Of a stretch of 64,000 nt of DNA, positions 34,942 to 45,108 are shown piece by piece. The DNA is taken from NCBI RefSeq assembly GCF_018219815.1, contig NZ_JADMKU010000002.1:186001-250000 (forward strand), in the 5' to 3' direction. Position numbers and translations under genes: made by a program. The stretch comes from Thalassovita aquimarina (GTDB lineage Bacteria > Pseudomonadota > Alphaproteobacteria > Rhodobacterales > Rhodobacteraceae). Numbering within the stretch: the first letter of the stretch is position 1; every line of letters begins with the position of its first letter. The notes beneath the pieces were generated by a model. It did no database searches. It saw only the letters and a list, made by a program, of their open reading frames with translations, and was not told where the DNA came from.

Positions 34942-35529
34942 ATGTTTATGCTCACGGGTGTGCTGGGCGCCATGATGGTCGGCGTGGCACTGGTCGGACT
35001 GGTATCCGGCCTCGACCTTTCCGACGAAAAATCCCTTCCTGAAACAGAGCCGGACGGCAGCGGCGGCGGCACCCCGCCGCAGGAATCGGTTGCGCAGTTT
35101 CCGCCATCCGTTGCTTCCGGGACCGAGGGGGATGAAATCTTGACAGGCGGTGCGGGCGAAAACCAATTCAACGGCTTTGGAGGCAACGACAGCGTGGTCG
35201 GTGGCGGCGATACCGCGATAGATGCCGGTAGCGGCGATGTCGTGTCGCTGGACGACGGGGCGGGTTCCGCTCTGACCGGCGACTGGATCATCGATCCGGT
35301 TGAACTGACCGACTTCGACGTCAACGAAGATACCCTGCTGCTGATCTATGACGATACGGCCGAGGACGAACCGGTGCTGGAACTGGTGCCGTCGCCGACC
35401 GATCCGGAAAGCATCGTGCTGACCATGAACGGCGACGCCGTTGCGACGCTGAACCATATCGACGAAACCAGCACCAACAGCATCGTTCTGCTGCCGCAAT
35501 CGAGCCTGGCAGGCGGCAACGCGTCCTGA
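34942..35529 (+). CDS. Second short RTX-like protein with N-terminal membrane anchor
   Basis: A 195-aa acidic protein. Hydrophobic start [20 protein letters not shown], acidic Pro/Ser linker, one RTX-like stretch ([20 protein letters not shown]), then [14 protein letters not shown] and [13 protein letters not shown]. The C-terminal part lines up with EITDFTAGEDQLEI and IDGEEVVTLNGD of the protein at 32813-33661, so the two look like paralogues. An in-frame ATG at 34855 would overlap the DUF5665 gene; 34942, at the hydrophobic segment, is preferred. It lies just before rpsO. Confidence 0.72.
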   Translation: MFMLTGVLGAMMVGVALVGLVSGLDLSDEKSLPETEPDGSGGGTPPQESVAQFPPSVASGTEGDEILTGGAGENQFNGFGGNDSVVGGGDTAIDAGSGDVVSLDDGAGSALTGDWIIDPVELTDFDVNEDTLLLIYDDTAEDEPVLELVPSPTDPESIVLTMNGDAVATLNHIDETSTNSIVLLPQSSLAGGNAS

Positions 35530-35669
35530 CAGGTCCGTTTTGGCTTTCCTTTGCAGGGAATCTGCCCTATACGCCCGCATCTGCCCGGATTCGCCGGGCG
35601 ACGATCATGGACCTTGCTGGACGACATCCCGGCTTGTGCCCTCAACCCTTTAGAACAAAGGAGATCCCG

Positions 35670-35939
35670 ATGTCGATCACCGCTGAAGAAAAAGCACGCG
35701 TCATGAAGGAATTCGCAACCAAGGAAGGCGACACCGGTTCGCCCGAAGTCCAAGTTGCCATCCTGTCGTCGCGCATCGCGACCCTGACCGAGCACTTCAA
35801 GACCCACAAGAAAGACAACCACGGTCGCCGTGGCCTTCTGAAAATGGTCGCTCAGCGCCGCAAGCTGCTGGACTACCTGAAGGGCAAGGAAGAAGCGCGC
35901 TACCAGGACCTGATCAAGCGTCTGGGCCTGCGTCGCTAA
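35670..35939 (+). CDS. rpsO: 30S ribosomal protein S15
   Basis: S15 binds 16S rRNA early in 30S assembly. The 89-aa sequence [18 protein letters not shown] through [17 protein letters not shown] and [19 protein letters not shown] is unmistakable. AAGGAGAT lies 5-12 bases before the ATG. A strong terminator follows directly, and pnp is 1.35 kb further on with an opposing SDR gene between. Confidence 0.98.
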   Translation: MSITAEEKARVMKEFATKEGDTGSPEVQVAILSSRIATLTEHFKTHKKDNHGRRGLLKMVAQRRKLLDYLKGKEEARYQDLIKRLGLRR

Positions 35940-35965
35940 GACCTGACGACAAAGCGATTTGTTTG

Positions 35966-35998
35966 ACCGCGTCCCATCCGGGGCGCGGTTTTTCTTTT
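35966..35998 (+). terminator. Intrinsic terminator of rpsO
   Basis: ACCGCGTCCC (35966-35975) pairs with GGGGCGCGGT (35980-35989) around ATCC, followed by a T-rich run to 35998. Confidence 0.9.
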
Positions 35999-36347
35999 TG
36001 GCCTTCTTTTCAGTGCACTTTCCGGAAACCGACTTGCCGGCGGAGTTCGCTCAAGCCAGTCGAGGCATGTTAACGTAACTCTCATTAAAGCCCACCAATC
36101 AATGCCTTCCCGTTACGTGTTTGCCCAGTTTTCTAGGTACCGGAAACACATCATTTCCGAACCGCATCCTCAACAATCGCGACGGCAGGCGGGTGACGGG
36201 TGGCGACGATCGTGAATAACATGTCGGAAGCGATTATCGACGCCGACATCGCGGCATGGGCCGGGCGGCCCTATCCGTTCCCGCGCTGGCGCGAAACCGG
36301 GACCGCCACTTGACGCCAACGACAGAATGCACGCCGCCTGATCCGTG
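35999..36347. other. Intergenic gap between rpsO terminator and SDR gene
   Basis: About 350 bases. A short plus-strand frame at 36200-36313 (GTG start, 37 aa, containing DADIAAWAGRPYPFPRW) is the only protein-like stretch and could be a gene remnant; no ribosome binding site or homologue is apparent. The first 200 bases are mixed in composition and show nothing else. Confidence 0.3.
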
Positions 36348-37046
36348 TCAGAGATAGGGCGACCGCTGCGGGCGCAAGGTCAGTTCGGTCACTGCGGTCG
36401 TGTTCGGCAGGTTGACCGCCGTCGCGATCATTTCGGAAATATCCTCCAGCTGGATCATCAGCGGCCGATCCTTGCCCGCATCGTTCACCGAGGGCGTGTT
36501 CACGAACCCGGGATGCACCATGGTGACGCGAACCCCGTCTTCGCGCACTTCCTCGAACAGGGCCTTGGCAAACCCCGCCTGCGCGTGGCGCAGGGCGCAA
36601 TGGATCGAATGGTTCTTCCAGCCCAGCCACGATGTCGGACCGCAGATATAGACGAAGGCCCCTTCTGCGGCGCGAATGGCTGGCAGCACGTGCGCGGTCA
36701 GCCGGATCGTTGCGCGCAATACCTGGTCGATGGAACGGTCCCAGTCATCGAACCGGTCGGTTGATACCAGACCAAAGGTGAACTTGGCGGCGCAATGGAT
36801 CATCGCGTCGAGCCGGCCGCTTGCCGACGCCCAGTCCGACAGTGCCGCCAGTTCGTCCATGTCGCCCATTTCGGCCCGAAAACTGTCGCCGGTGCCGCCC
36901 GCGGCCCGCACCATGTCCAGCGTTTCGTCCAGCGCGTCCTGTCGTCGGCCATGCGCCAGAACATGATGGCCGGCGCGGGCGAACCGGATTGCCGCGCCGC
37001 GGCCAATCCCGCTGGACGCCCCGGTGATCAATATCGTCTTCGTCAT
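36348..37046 (-). CDS. SDR family protein with degenerate active site
   Basis: A 232-aa short-chain dehydrogenase/reductase fold with the NAD(P) motif TGASSGIG (residues 9-16). The catalytic YxxxK is replaced: where SDRs read Y-x-x-x-K-H-A this has HCALRHA, that is His149 and Arg153. The NNAG loop reads HCAAK. Enzymatic reduction by the usual mechanism is therefore unlikely; it may be a pseudoenzyme. It is encoded against rpsO and pnp between those two genes. Confidence 0.82.
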   Translation of the reverse strand: MTKTILITGASSGIGRGAAIRFARAGHHVLAHGRRQDALDETLDMVRAAGGTGDSFRAEMGDMDELAALSDWASASGRLDAMIHCAAKFTFGLVSTDRFDDWDRSIDQVLRATIRLTAHVLPAIRAAEGAFVYICGPTSWLGWKNHSIHCALRHAQAGFAKALFEEVREDGVRVTMVHPGFVNTPSVNDAGKDRPLMIQLEDISEMIATAVNLPNTTAVTELTLRPQRSPYL

Positions 37047-37287
37047 CGTCGCAACCTCCCTGCCGGTGGCAACAAGTTAGCATATTTGCGCGAAAGCCCT
37101 GCCTCGCCCCGGCAGATGACATCTTTCTTTCAAAATGCGCCAAACTGATGTATGGCCGCATCATCTGAGACGTTGCGCCCTGACCCCGGCGCTCGAAAGA
37201 AAGATAGTGGGGTCGGCGGCAATGGGGCCGCCATGACAACGGAAGACCCGGGATACGCCTGGGAGTGCTTCCAATTAGGATACGCAA

Positions 37288-39423
<2,136 letters not shown>

Positions 39424-39450
39424 TCCTCGTCCTCTTTTCGGAAACATTCC

Positions 39451-39478
39451 AAAGCCCCGGTCATCTGACCGGGGCTTT
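39451..39478. terminator. Bidirectional intrinsic terminator after pnp
   Basis: AAAGCCCCGGTCA (39451-39463) and TGACCGGGGCTTT (39466-39478) are perfect complements with a 2-base centre, with A and T runs on each side. It overlaps the stop codon of the opposing unknown gene. Confidence 0.88.
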
Positions 39479-40296
39479 CACATTTTCGAGACTGGTGGCT
39501 TCCTCTTCTCCCTTCCTACGGGATTAAAGACGTCAGCGTACATTTCCGGCGTCACCCAGAAACCTTCCAGAAACTGTTCCGGATCGGCCTTCTGCCTCAG
39601 CTCATCGCTAATTCCCATCAAGCCTGCGACGTCGTCAAATTCCCACCCGATCAGGAATCCGGGCGCTGTAATTACGCTGGTCTTTTCTCGGGGGAGAGAG
39701 ACACAAGGCTTCTCTGTAGCGAAGTCGGAAGCAGGGACCGTAGAAGACACGTTCATCCACTCGCTCCAAAGCGTGACCTCTTCGATCCCAAGCACCTCCA
39801 GAAACCTCCCCAGCATCGGCTCCATGATTGCGGGCAACTGGTCCTCTTCCGGTCGGTACACGCCATGCTTTTGGCAATAGGCATCAAGTAGGAAGGAAAT
39901 ATTCGGATCACGGTCTTCCCGCTCAACCGCCACCGTCCAGAGCCAAACCGTGCGCGCGAAATTCATGAAATCCTTTGCTCCGATCTCCTTTTGAATATCT
40001 GACCAACGAACAGGCTCCCCATGCGCTTTGATGAAGTCGTCGAAATTATCGGGCGCTTCGTTGCCGCGTCTCGGAGGATCTGATTGCGGATGCTCAATAA
40101 GCTGTTCGTTGGTCAGATCGAGATGAACAACCCCATAAGCAGCGGTTTCGGGCGTGTACCCGGGCACCCGGAAAAACGGGTTCAGCGCAACAAACGCGTG
40201 GTCGAAACAATCAGCCCAATATTCCAGTATCGGCGTATCGATTGGCGGCAGCCGCAAATGGCGCGGGACATTGTCTAATGAGAAAGTCGTCGTCAT
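39478..40296 (-). CDS. Unknown protein, possible recent acquisition
   Basis: A 272-aa soluble-looking protein with no signal peptide or membrane helix and no motif I recognise. It is rich in aromatic and acidic residues (for example LEYWADCFDHAFVALNPFF, EGFWVTPEMYADVF). Codon use is clearly less GC3-rich than pnp or the peroxiredoxin, and it is enclosed by two strong terminators (39451-39478 and 40406-40435), like a self-contained insert. The ATG at 40296 lacks a clear ribosome binding site. Confidence 0.65.
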   Translation of the reverse strand: MTTTFSLDNVPRHLRLPPIDTPILEYWADCFDHAFVALNPFFRVPGYTPETAAYGVVHLDLTNEQLIEHPQSDPPRRGNEAPDNFDDFIKAHGEPVRWSDIQKEIGAKDFMNFARTVWLWTVAVEREDRDPNISFLLDAYCQKHGVYRPEEDQLPAIMEPMLGRFLEVLGIEEVTLWSEWMNVSSTVPASDFATEKPCVSLPREKTSVITAPGFLIGWEFDDVAGLMGISDELRQKADPEQFLEGFWVTPEMYADVFNPVGREKRKPPVSKM

Positions 40297-40405
40297 TGGA
40301 CGACCATGTAGATTTCGGTCTGAAATCTCAATATGCGCGAACCAAGTATCTGGAACTCAATCAAAGGCTATCTCAGGCCGAACGACAGTCCCAGCCCAGC
40401 CGCAA

Positions 40406-40435
40406 AGAAAAACCCCCGCAGAAACTGCGGGGGTT
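40406..40435 (-). terminator. Intrinsic terminator of the peroxiredoxin gene
   Basis: AACCCCCGCAG (40411-40421) and CTGCGGGGGTT (40425-40435) form a perfect 11-bp stem with an AAA loop. On the minus strand a T-run follows the stem. Confidence 0.88.
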
Positions 40436-40459
40436 CCGATGCCTTCAGATCGCTTGCGA

Positions 40460-41113
40460 TCAGCCTTCGTATTTGGTGGTGCGCAGGTAGGGCAGTTTGA
40501 CGTCGATTTCGCCGAACTTTTCCTTGGCTTCTTCGTCGGTCAGCGACAGCGCCACGATCACGTCCTGACCCACGGTCCAGTTCGCCGGGGTCGCGATCGG
40601 GGTGTTGTAGGTTGCCTGCAGACCGTCCAGCGCGCGCAGAACCTCGGCGAAATTGCGGCCTACGGACATCGGGTAGGTCATGGTCAACTGCACCTTCTTG
40701 TCCGGCGAAATGATGAAAACCGAACGAACCGACGCGCTGTCGGCAGCGGTGCGGCCGTCGGGCAGGTAAGCTTCGGCTGGCAGCATGTCGAACAGTTTGG
40801 ACACGTCCAGAGTTTCATCGGCGATGATCGGGAAACCGGCGGGTGCGCCGGCGTAGCTTTCGATATCGTTTTTCCACTGCACGTGTTCGTCGACCCCGTC
40901 GACGCTCAGGCCGATCACCTTGGTGTTGCGCTTGGCCCACTCGTCGGCCAGCTGCGCCACGGCACCGAATTCCGTGGTGCAGACCGGAGTGAAATCCTTA
41001 GGGTGCGAAAACAGGATGGCCCAGCTGTCACCAATCCAGTCGTGGAACGAAATCGTGCCCTGATCGGTTTCAGCGGTAAAATTGGGGACGATATCGTTGA
41101 TACGCAAACCCAT
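40460..41113 (-). CDS. 1-Cys peroxiredoxin (Prx6 type)
   Basis: A 217-aa thiol peroxidase that reduces hydroperoxides. The peroxidatic Cys45 lies in HPKDFTPVCTTEFG; no other Cys is present, so it is a true 1-Cys enzyme. The long C-terminal region with RNFAEVLRALDGLQ and PANWTVGQDVIV is the Prx6 pattern. AAGGA precedes the ATG at 41113. The gene is divergent from an aldehyde dehydrogenase, sharing a promoter region with a perfect palindrome. Confidence 0.94.
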   Translation of the reverse strand: MGLRINDIVPNFTAETDQGTISFHDWIGDSWAILFSHPKDFTPVCTTEFGAVAQLADEWAKRNTKVIGLSVDGVDEHVQWKNDIESYAGAPAGFPIIADETLDVSKLFDMLPAEAYLPDGRTAADSASVRSVFIISPDKKVQLTMTYPMSVGRNFAEVLRALDGLQATYNTPIATPANWTVGQDVIVALSLTDEEAKEKFGEIDVKLPYLRTTKYEG

Positions 41114-41224
41114 GGTCTTATCCTTTCTTATGAAGAAATATGTTTCACAAATAGATACGCCCAAGGCCCCGATTTTCCAGCCCCCTTTTTACCCAAATTC
41201 AACCTCGGACAGAGAGTCGCAGGG

Positions 41225-41254
41225 TTTGACAAACACAAAAATTTGATCAAATTT
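41225..41254. promoter_or_regulatory. Palindromic operator candidate between peroxiredoxin and ALDH genes
   Basis: AAATTTGATCAAATTT (41239-41254) is a perfect 16-bp palindrome. Just before it GTTTG-A-CAAAC (41225-41235) is a second small dyad that contains a TTGACA -35-like box (41226-41231) directed at the ALDH gene. The palindrome would cover the matching -10 position 17 bp downstream, as for a repressor site (inference). Confidence 0.6.
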
Positions 41255-41379
41255 AGCCGGACGGCAGAACCCTGCTTGAAGCTTTCCAAAACCCCTGTCA
41301 GAGTGCGCGGGAATCTGCGGTTCATATTCCGCTTGTCGGAATTCGCGACCGGAAATTAATCTTCTCACGGGAGAGAGTG

Positions 41380-42834
41380 ATGATCGAAAAACGGCAATTC
41401 TACATTAACGGCGCATGGGTCGATCCGATCGCAGCAACCGACTGTAACGTCATCGATCCCTCGACCGAAGAACCCTGCGCGGTCATTTCGCTGGGTTCCC
41501 AGGCCGATGTCGATAAGGCGGTTGCCGCTGCCAAGGCCGCCTTCCCGGCCTGGATGGCCAAGCCGGTGGAAGACCGCATCGCGCTGGTCGAGAAGCTGCT
41601 TGAAATCTACAAGCGTCGCGGCGCCGAAATGGGCGAAGCGATGTCGATGGAGATGGGCGCGCCGATCGACATGGCGAACACCCAGCAGGTCGGCGCCGGC
41701 ACCTGGCACATCTCGAATTTCCTGAAGGCAGCGAAGAATTTCGATTTCATCCGTCCGCTTGGCGATCACGCCCCGGACGACCGGATCATCTATGAACCGA
41801 TCGGTGTGTGCGCGCTGATCACCCCGTGGAACTGGCCGATGAACCAAGTAACGCTGAAAGTGATCGCGGCCGCCATCGCCGGCTGCACCATGGTTCTGAA
41901 ACCGTCGGAAGAAAGCCCGCTCGACGCGATGCTGTTCGCCGAATTCATGGACGAAGCCGGTTTCCCCAAGGGCGTGTTCAACCTCATCAATGGCGACGGC
42001 ATTGGCGCCGGCACCGCGCTGACCGGACATAAGGATGTGGACATGGTCAGCTTCACCGGTTCGACCCGCGCCGGCATCGCGATTTCCAAGAATGCCGCCG
42101 ACACCGTCAAGCGCGTGCATCTGGAACTGGGCGGCAAGGGCGCCAACATCATTTTCGCCGATGCCGATGACAAGGCGGTCAAGCGCGGCGTGCTGCACAT
42201 GATGAACAACACCGGCCAGAGCTGTAACGCCCCCAGCCGGATGCTGGTCCAGAAAGGCGCCTACGATATGGCGGTGGAAACCGCCGCCGAGGTCGCCAAC
42301 AAGGTCACCGTCGGCAGCGCGCACGACTCCGGCCGCCATATCGGCCCGGTGGTGAACGAAGCGCAGTGGAACAAGATCCAGGGCCTGATCCAGAAGGGCA
42401 TCGACGAAGGCGCCCGCTTGGTCGCCGGTGGCCTGGGCCGCCCCGAGGGGCTGAACAAGGGCTTCTATGTCCGTCCTACGGTGTTTGCCGACGTGAACAA
42501 CGACATGACCATCGCGCGCGAAGAAATCTTCGGCCCGGTCCTGTCGATCATCCCCTTCGACAGCGAAGAGGAAGCGATCGAGATCGCCAACGACACCGAT
42601 TACGGCCTGACCAACTACATCCAGACCCAAGATGGTCCGAAGGCCAATCGCGTGGCGCGACAGCTGCGTTCTGGCATGGTTGAAATCAACGGTCAGAGCC
42701 GCGGCGCGGGTGCGCCCTTCGGCGGCATGAAGCATTCGGGCAACGGTCGCGAAGGCGGCGTCTGGGGCATTGAGGACTTCCTGGAAGTCAAATCGGTCGC
42801 AGGCTGGACTGCCGAGGCCGAAGCGGCGGAATAA
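41380..42834 (+). CDS. Aldehyde dehydrogenase family protein
   Basis: A 484-aa NAD(P)-dependent aldehyde dehydrogenase. Visible are ITPWNWPMNQVTLK (cofactor region), FTGSTRAGIAISKNA, the base Glu in LELGGKGANI, and the nucleophile Cys in NNTGQSCNAPSR around residue 284, then EEIFGPVLSI. GGGAGAG precedes the ATG at 41380. It is divergent from the peroxiredoxin, which suggests an aldehyde/peroxide detoxification role, but substrate is open. An intrinsic terminator follows. Confidence 0.93.
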   Translation: MIEKRQFYINGAWVDPIAATDCNVIDPSTEEPCAVISLGSQADVDKAVAAAKAAFPAWMAKPVEDRIALVEKLLEIYKRRGAEMGEAMSMEMGAPIDMANTQQVGAGTWHISNFLKAAKNFDFIRPLGDHAPDDRIIYEPIGVCALITPWNWPMNQVTLKVIAAAIAGCTMVLKPSEESPLDAMLFAEFMDEAGFPKGVFNLINGDGIGAGTALTGHKDVDMVSFTGSTRAGIAISKNAADTVKRVHLELGGKGANIIFADADDKAVKRGVLHMMNNTGQSCNAPSRMLVQKGAYDMAVETAAEVANKVTVGSAHDSGRHIGPVVNEAQWNKIQGLIQKGIDEGARLVAGGLGRPEGLNKGFYVRPTVFADVNNDMTIAREEIFGPVLSIIPFDSEEEAIEIANDTDYGLTNYIQTQDGPKANRVARQLRSGMVEINGQSRGAGAPFGGMKHSGNGREGGVWGIEDFLEVKSVAGWTAEAEAAE

Positions 42835-42858
42835 GCCCTTCGTCATTGCCGAAACAAG

Positions 42859-42895
42859 ACATCCGGGGCTATGACGGTCCCGGATGTTTTCCTTT
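42859..42895 (+). terminator. Intrinsic terminator after the ALDH gene
   Basis: ACATCCGGG (42859-42867) pairs with CCCGGATGT (42879-42887) with an 11-base loop, followed by a T-rich run to 42895. The next gene starts only 13 bases later. Confidence 0.8.
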
Positions 42896-42907
42896 TGTGA
42901 GGGCTCG

Positions 42908-43942
42908 ATGGCCGGTACCAAAGCAAAATCGCAAGCCGACTTCGTGCCCGAAACGGTGCTGAAGCGCGACATCTTTTCGGAAACGATTTCGGGGCACCTG
43001 GCTTCGGATCCGTCGACCAAGGTGGTTCTGCGCAAGCTCGACGGGGTTCCGTGGTATGCGCGGCCCTTGTCGCAATGGCTGGCCCGCAAGGAAGCACGCG
43101 GCCTCAGGGCGGTGCAGGGCATCGAAGGGGTTCCGGTGCTCCTGGCCGCCGACAAGGCGGGCATTCTGAGAATCTGGTCACAGGGCACACCCATCCACCT
43201 GGCCAAACCGTCGGACCCGGCATGGTACCATGACGCCAAGAGGCTGCTGCGCGAGATGAAGCGGCGCGGCGTCTGTCACAATGACATCGCAAAGCCGCAG
43301 AACTGGCTGATGACACCCGACGGCCGCGCCGCTGTGATCGATTTCCAGCTGGCCAGCGTGCACCGTCGCCGTGGCAAGCTGTTCCGCATCGCCGCGCGCG
43401 AAGATCTGCGGCACATGCTGAAGCAAAAACGCAGCTTCGCCCGCGCATTACTGACCCCCGCGGAAAAGAAGATGCTTGCGCGCAAATCGCTGCCGTCACG
43501 GATCTGGATGGCCACCGGCAAGAAGCTCTATAACTTCGTCACCCGGCGGCTGATGAACTGGTCCGACAGCGAAGGGTCGGAAAACCGGATCGAACAGGAC
43601 GGCCCCGCCATCCGCGCGGCGCTGCTGAAAACCGGGGCGCGCGACGTGGCCTTCGCCACCTATGCCCTGCCCGCCGGCGGTGTCGGGCTTTATGCCTTCG
43701 TCGAAGGCGATCTGTCGGGCGACGACCTGCCGCAAGCCGATCCGAAACCGAACCTCATGCAGATGGTGGCAGAACTGCCGCGCGACCCGGGCGGCGCGGT
43801 CCGGTCGGATTTGCTGGAACTGATCGCCACCAACCGGCTGGACGAACTGGAACAGCTGCTTGCTCACGCGCCGGATTTGGACGCGGTGGTGAAGCCCATC
43901 GTCTCGGGACGGCTCAACCTGACCGACCGCAGCATGCGCTGA
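42908..43942 (+). CDS. Serine/threonine kinase-like protein
   Basis: A 344-aa protein with a small kinase-fold core: VVLRKLDG (possible ATP Lys), catalytic loop HNDIAKPQNW (His124, Asp126, Asn132) and IDFQ (145-147) where most kinases have DFG. Residues about 190-344 form a basic then acidic C-terminal extension without a known domain. GAGG 6 bases upstream supports the ATG at 42908 rather than 42884. The loop is of the small RIO/lipopolysaccharide-kinase kind, so substrate may be protein or glycan. Confidence 0.72.
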   Translation: MAGTKAKSQADFVPETVLKRDIFSETISGHLASDPSTKVVLRKLDGVPWYARPLSQWLARKEARGLRAVQGIEGVPVLLAADKAGILRIWSQGTPIHLAKPSDPAWYHDAKRLLREMKRRGVCHNDIAKPQNWLMTPDGRAAVIDFQLASVHRRRGKLFRIAAREDLRHMLKQKRSFARALLTPAEKKMLARKSLPSRIWMATGKKLYNFVTRRLMNWSDSEGSENRIEQDGPAIRAALLKTGARDVAFATYALPAGGVGLYAFVEGDLSGDDLPQADPKPNLMQMVAELPRDPGGAVRSDLLELIATNRLDELEQLLAHAPDLDAVVKPIVSGRLNLTDRSMR

Positions 43943-43943
43943 T

Positions 43944-44597
43944 TCAGAACGGGACCTTGGCCCGGAATGCCATGCCCTTGCCGCTTTCTGGGTGCTTGAT
44001 GCGCAATTCCTCGGAATGCAGCATCAGGCGCGGAAAATCCTGCGCCTCCCCTTCGGCATAAAGCGGATCGCCGAGGATCGGGTGGCCAAGCGCCAGCATG
44101 TGCACCCGCAACTGGTGACTGCGCCCTGTCCGCGGCATCAGCCGCACCCGGGTTTCGTTGTCGCCATAGCGCAGCACCCGCCAATCGGTGACCGCCGGCT
44201 TGCCGTTCTCGTGATCCACCATCTGGCGCGGCCGGTTGGGCCAGTCGACGATCAGCGGCAGGTCGACGGTACCGGTTTTCGGCTCCAGCCGGCCCCAAAC
44301 CCGCGCGACATAGGTTTTCTTCGTGCCGCGCTTTTCGAACTGCATCGACAGGTTGCGTTGTGCATGGGGGGTCAGCGCGAACACCATCACGCCCGAGGTA
44401 TCCCTGTCCAGCCGGTGCACCAGCAACGCCTGCGGGAACACCGCCTGCACCCGGGCAATCAGGCAATCGGCCAAGTGTTCGCCGCGACCGGGCACCGACA
44501 GCAGGCCGCTGGGTTTGTTCACCACGACGATTTCGTGATCCTCGTGCAGGATGTCCAGCGGATCGGACGGCGGATTGTATTCTGTGCTCCAGGCCAT
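43944..44597 (-). CDS. RluA family pseudouridine synthase
   Basis: A 217-aa RNA pseudouridine synthase without an S4 domain. The catalytic motif HRLDRDTSGVMVFAL, plus NKPSGLLSVPGRG and RTGRSHQLRVHMLALGHPILGDPLYA, places it with RluA-type enzymes acting on 23S rRNA and/or tRNA. The start MAWSTEYNPP at 44597 is chosen over a GTG at 44624; neither has a strong ribosome binding site. It is convergent with the kinase-like gene (one base between). Confidence 0.93.
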   Translation of the reverse strand: MAWSTEYNPPSDPLDILHEDHEIVVVNKPSGLLSVPGRGEHLADCLIARVQAVFPQALLVHRLDRDTSGVMVFALTPHAQRNLSMQFEKRGTKKTYVARVWGRLEPKTGTVDLPLIVDWPNRPRQMVDHENGKPAVTDWRVLRYGDNETRVRLMPRTGRSHQLRVHMLALGHPILGDPLYAEGEAQDFPRLMLHSEELRIKHPESGKGMAFRAKVPF

Positions 44598-44697
44598 GAC
44601 GCCGAGATACGCGTCGCCGCGCACAGGCGCAACCCGACGTCATGCTTGCCTGCGCGAACACCGGCTTGCACCCTTTCGTCAAAAGGGAGGACCCGCA

Positions 44698-45108
44698 ATG
44701 CATCCGACAATCGAACGCATGACCGAAATCGTCGCTTCGGGCGATGACAGCAAGATCGTGGAAATTCTGGCCGAAGACGTGAGATTTTTGCCGCCCACCT
44801 ATTGGAAAACATGGCACGGCCGCGCGCCTGTTGCGGCCGTTCTGGGCCATGTCGGGCAGGTATTTTCGGATTTCCGCTATCGCCGGATCATGGGTGAGGG
44901 CAAGGATTGGGCACTGGAATTCCAGTGCCGAATCGGCGACCGCGACGCGGTGGGCGTCGACTTGATCACGCTCGACGATGCCGGGCTGATCGCGGAATTC
45001 GAAGTCGTCATGCGGCCGCACAGTTCGGTCGGCGCCCTGCGCGAGGAAATGAACAAGCGGGTGATGACCGATACCCGCTTCCTCGAATTCAGGGACGCGA
45101 TGCGCTGA
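44698..45108 (+). CDS. NTF2/SnoaL-like protein
   Basis: A 136-aa protein with the NTF2-like cone fold pattern: MTEIVASGDDSKIVEILAED, WKTWHGRAPVAAVLGHV, and beta strands ending FEVVMRP. Such proteins may be small isomerases, hydrolases or ligand binders; no catalytic assignment is possible. AAAAGGGAGG gives a strong ribosome binding site. It is convergent with rarD, with no bases between the stops. Confidence 0.8.
   Translation: MHPTIERMTEIVASGDDSKIVEILAEDVRFLPPTYWKTWHGRAPVAAVLGHVGQVFSDFRYRRIMGEGKDWALEFQCRIGDRDAVGVDLITLDDAGLIAEFEVVMRPHSSVGALREEMNKRVMTDTRFLEFRDAMR

Noticed and set aside
36200-36313. 37-codon plus-strand frame after rpsO
   Set aside because: No ribosome binding site, no recognisable motif; kept only as a possible remnant in the intergenic note.
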